Assembly (NCBI RefSeq): GCF_000264995.1
Contig: NW_006767443.1
Coordinates: forward strand, 428,613-492,612
Origin: Punctularia strigosozonata HHB-11173 SS5
Taxonomy: Eukaryota; Basidiomycota; Agaricomycetes; Corticiales; Punctulariaceae
Reading direction: 5' to 3'
Length of the DNA: 64,000 bases
Shown here one piece after another: positions 61,119-64,000 of this stretch. The notes beneath the pieces were generated by a model, which saw nothing but the letters and a program-made list of their open reading frames with translations, was not told the origin of the DNA and did not search any database. Each line of letters opens with the position of its first letter. The stretch's first letter is position 1. The translations under genes and the position numbers were made by a program.

Positions 61119-63547
61119 ATGGACAACCCGCTCGTACTGATCGCCGGGAGTGCGACGACTGCTTTTCTGCTATACAAATTCGTGTTTCGTACATTTGCGA
61201 GTGTGAGCGCTACGGCCGGGCATACGATACTCGGCGCGTTACCTTGAATGAATCGCTAATCGGCTATTATTTGTGGCGGCAGCTAGCACCGATTCCGACG
61301 ATGGGCTACAACAATCCACTTCTGTCCTACATTGACGCGGTCCACTTCTTTCGCAAGGGCAAGGACATTCTGGCCGAGGGATATGTCAAGGTGATTCCGA
61401 TGCTAAACTAGCGATCCATCTATGCGCTTCTGACTGCAATGTCGTCTCACCAATACACAGTACCAAGGTGGTTTCTACAAGGTTGCCTTATGGGACAGAT
61501 GGTTGGTGATGGCCACCGGGCCCATGGCGGAAGAGCTGCGCCGCCTGCCGGACGACACCATGTCCTTCATGGATTTTATCACTGATGTGCGTACTCGGAA
61601 TCCCTTCGTTCAGGCGCGTCGGATTCAACCACACCCCAGTTCCTGGCCACGAAGTTTGTATTTGGGAATGCGGTCATAGATAATCCGTACCATCTACATT
61701 TAGTACGTCGGTTCTACCGGTGTCCGTATGAGCTGACAATGGATGGCTGACGCACTACGTAGATTCCGTCTAAGCTGACCAAAAACCTGGGAACGTTGTT
61801 TGGTGAAGTCCGCGAAGAGGTTTTACTTGCCTTCGAAGAACTTGTCCCTGAAAACGGTGACGGTACGTCCTCTGCTTTCAATGCTACCCTCGCTACGTTG
61901 CACTTACAGCCTATGCAGACTGGGTAATTCTTCCAGCTATGGACACAGTGAGGACGATTGTCGTGAGCCACTTCTATACAAGTCATCCCCTTCCTGAACA
62001 ATAACGAGCATCAAACAGTGTCGCACTAGCAACAGATTCTTCGTCGGATATCCATTGTGTGGGTCACAACTTGATTGCCCGTCATTTTTCCTCCCTTGAC
62101 TTCTGGTCTAGGTAGGGATATCGGATGGCAGAACCTAAACATGCGCTTTGCGATGGAAAACCAAGTTGCTCAGGATCGCTCGATGCTGATACCGGACCTG
62201 CTCAAGCCGTACGTGTCTCATCCTATTTGAGAAGTCGATATCAGGATTCATGAAGATATCATAGGTCACTCGCACCTTTACTGCTCAACATGGGCAAGAC
62301 AGTGAAAGAGGCATCAGTCTTCATGCGACCTCTCGTAGAAGAGCGCCAGCGACAATACAATCAATACGGAATCGACTACCCTGACAAGCCTGTGAACGGT
62401 ATATCTTTAGGTCGCCGATACGATCTGACGCAGTTTACGCAGAATGACTTCCTCGCATGGATGATGGACGTTGCCGAGGGACCGACTCGCGGCCTCGACG
62501 ACATGGTGAGAAGGATTCTGCACCTCAACTTCTCAGGTGTGTGTTCGATTCTCTGCAAACGCTACTTTTAAGGCTTACTCATCCTGGCTTCAGCAATACA
62601 CACCTCCACTCTGGTGAGCGCTGTGTTCAACGCGTAGCGTTCCGTGACCTATGTCTTATAAATGGCAGACTATGACACATGCCATCTATGATTTGGCGAC
62701 GAATCCTGAACTTTGGCTGCAACCTCTTCGCGAAGAGGTGGAGCGAGTGGTTGCCGAGGAAGGGTGGACTAAGGTGAGATTATACGAGGGGAACGGGCGG
62801 CAAAGCGCGGACTGATATGGTGGTGCCTAGATTGCGATGACCAAGATGCACAAGATCGACAGTTTCATCAAAGGTGAAGAATCCAATCGAGCGCATAATA
62901 CCAGAACGTTGGCCTCATCGCATCACAACAGAGTCAAGTCGGATTAACTCGTTCAGCGGGAGTGAGTACCGAAACTACCCGGATCACTCTTGTGAATCTG
63001 ACACCTGGTCACGACAGTCAGCCTCATGCGCATGGCGCTGAAAGATCACACGTTCTCCGACGGCACGTTTGTGCCCAGGGGAACGTCTCTCGCTGCGCCG
63101 GCGATTGCTACGCATGAAGATTCGTCGAACTACGACGATCCTTTCACGTTCAACCCGTGGCGCTTTTCCGATTTGAGAGAAGGAAGCGAGACCGCAAAGC
63201 ACCAGCTCGTGAACACATCCCCGGAGGTAAGACAACATATGATGCGGCCCAAATAAGGCAAGACTTGACTGTCCTCGCTCGCAGTTCCTAACCTTCGGAC
63301 ATGGCAAGCATGCGTGGTGCGTCTCTTGCCGACAGGTGTACCTTGCGATGCTAAACACCGTCGCAGCCCCGGCCGCTTCTTCGCAGCAAACGAAATGAAG
63401 ATGATGCTCGCACATATTGTGATGCATTACGACGTGCAACTCGAGAATGGGTCGCGGGTCCGGCCCCCCAACTCCTACTTTGCGGTGAATTGTCTTGCGG
63501 ATTCCACGGCGAAAATATGCCTTCGCAAGAGACAGGATTACGGGTAG
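61119..63547 (+). CDS. Cytochrome P450 monooxygenase (ent-kaurene-oxidase-like)
   Basis: ATG at 61119 opens MDNPLVLIAGSATTAFLLYK, a membrane anchor. Conserved parts are IPTMGYNNPLLSYIDAVHFF, VKYQGGFYKVALWDRWLVMA, IPSKLTKNLGTLFGEVREEV, DTVRTIVCRTSNRFFVG, RPLVEERQRQYNQYG, the K-helix ESSR (ExxR) rebuilt across an intron, then LMRMALKDHTFSDGTFVPRG, FNPWRFSDL and the haem loop FGHGKHACPGRFFA, whose Cys codon is split by an intron. Stop is at 63545-63547. Some 12 exons; the fifth to eighth are less sure. This sequence pattern groups with fungal P450s usually annotated as ent-kaurene oxidase or CYP68-like, anchored in the ER; no terpene genes lie near, so the name says nothing about substrate. Confidence 0.87.
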
Positions 63548-63656
63548 ACGGTCAATGCCGTTGTCCTGGTATTATCACATGCAATATGATGCGCTAGTAT
63601 ACAATGCGTTCTCAGAGAAGAATAAAAGATTAAGTCAGCGAACATCTGCCTCGCCT

Positions 63657-64000
63657 TCACCACACCTCATCCGTAAACCGATCCAGAACGCCATGTGCGT
63701 CCTCCACGTCCTTCTGCGCTTTCTTCCGCATGTAGAAGATCGGGCAATCTCTGCTCGTGCATAGCACGTCCTGATGCAAGGATCCTTGGCACCGTTGGCA
63801 CTGAGTCCACAACCTCGAGAAGCGGACTTCGAGGTCCGATGTAGTCGAGACTTGCTTGTGGTAGAGCTCGCCTAGTTTGGGGCGGCAGTTGTTGCATACG
63901 GCACCATCTGAATGATCGAGTGGTTAACGTACGCCGACAAGATCAGCAAGAGACACGTACTTGGTACGCTGTTATTGGCTTTTAATGCCGTTTTACACCC
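63657..64000 (-). CDS. POL3: DNA polymerase delta catalytic subunit, C-terminal end only
   Basis: On the minus strand the frame enters at the window edge with [14 protein letters not shown], crosses an intron (about 63960-63909) and continues [40 protein letters not shown] and [20 protein letters not shown], ending RFTDEVW with TGA at 63659-63657. The paired cysteine sets are the CysA zinc module (one Cys at the edge, CNNC) and the CysB module (CQRC, then C...C), the latter known in B-family polymerases to bind a 4Fe-4S cluster and the Pol31 subunit. The exonuclease and polymerase domains are outside the window. It is convergent with the P450, with 109 bp between stops. Confidence 0.92.

Overview
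This window looks like nuclear DNA of a filamentous basidiomycete, most likely an Agaricomycete. Genes lie close together on both strands and are cut by many introns of about 50-75 nt. The proteins reconstructed here read as typical mushroom or polypore homologues (Slt2-type MAP kinase, symplekin/Pta1, Mpe1, Ipi3, PDR-type ABCG transporter, P450s, F-box protein). I see no rRNA, tRNA, CRISPR array, operon or LTR element. The species cannot be named from the sequence alone.

Layout. 1-4.5 kb: tail of an amidase gene, then three minus-strand housekeeping genes: a Cox23-like mitochondrial CX9C protein, a mitoferrin-type carrier and an Xpt1-like purine phosphoribosyltransferase. 4.5-25.5 kb: an accessory region built on seven related short-chain dehydrogenase/reductase (SDR) loci. 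Four are intact (5.8, 13.7, 16.3 and 23.6 kb), two are decayed genes (7.8 and 10.95 kb) and one is a last-exon relic (25.1 kb). Between them lie two related Ser/Thr-rich single-span membrane-protein loci (one open, one disrupted), an SLC35F-type transporter and a short unrecognised gene. 25.5-35.7 kb: minus-strand MAP kinase, symplekin/Pta1, a doubtful small gene and an F-box protein. An 809-bp inverted-repeat element with TA flanks sits just upstream of the F-box start. 37.3-42.8 kb: an aldo/keto reductase and a P450. 43-58 kb: Mpe1, a full-length PDR transporter, Ipi3, a complex I 21-kDa-type subunit, and a nucleoporin-like protein with a 30-nt coding repeat and a C-terminal RanBP2-type zinc finger. 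58.7-64 kb: an unrecognised acidic protein, a second P450 and, running off the right edge, the C-terminal zinc/Fe-S region of DNA polymerase delta.

How they fit together. The housekeeping genes are unrelated neighbours, apart from two subunits of the mRNA 3'-end processing factor (Pta1 and Mpe1) lying 10 kb apart. The accessory genes (SDRs, AKR, P450s, ABCG pump) are what is usually seen in oxidative and xenobiotic metabolism, but no backbone-forming enzyme is present, so I do not call a biosynthetic cluster. The clearest unusual features are the birth-and-death SDR array with a co-duplicated membrane-protein gene, five well-supported GC-AG introns, a 7-nt micro-exon in the Xpt1 gene, and the inverted-repeat element in the F-box promoter. 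I found no convincing new molecular system.
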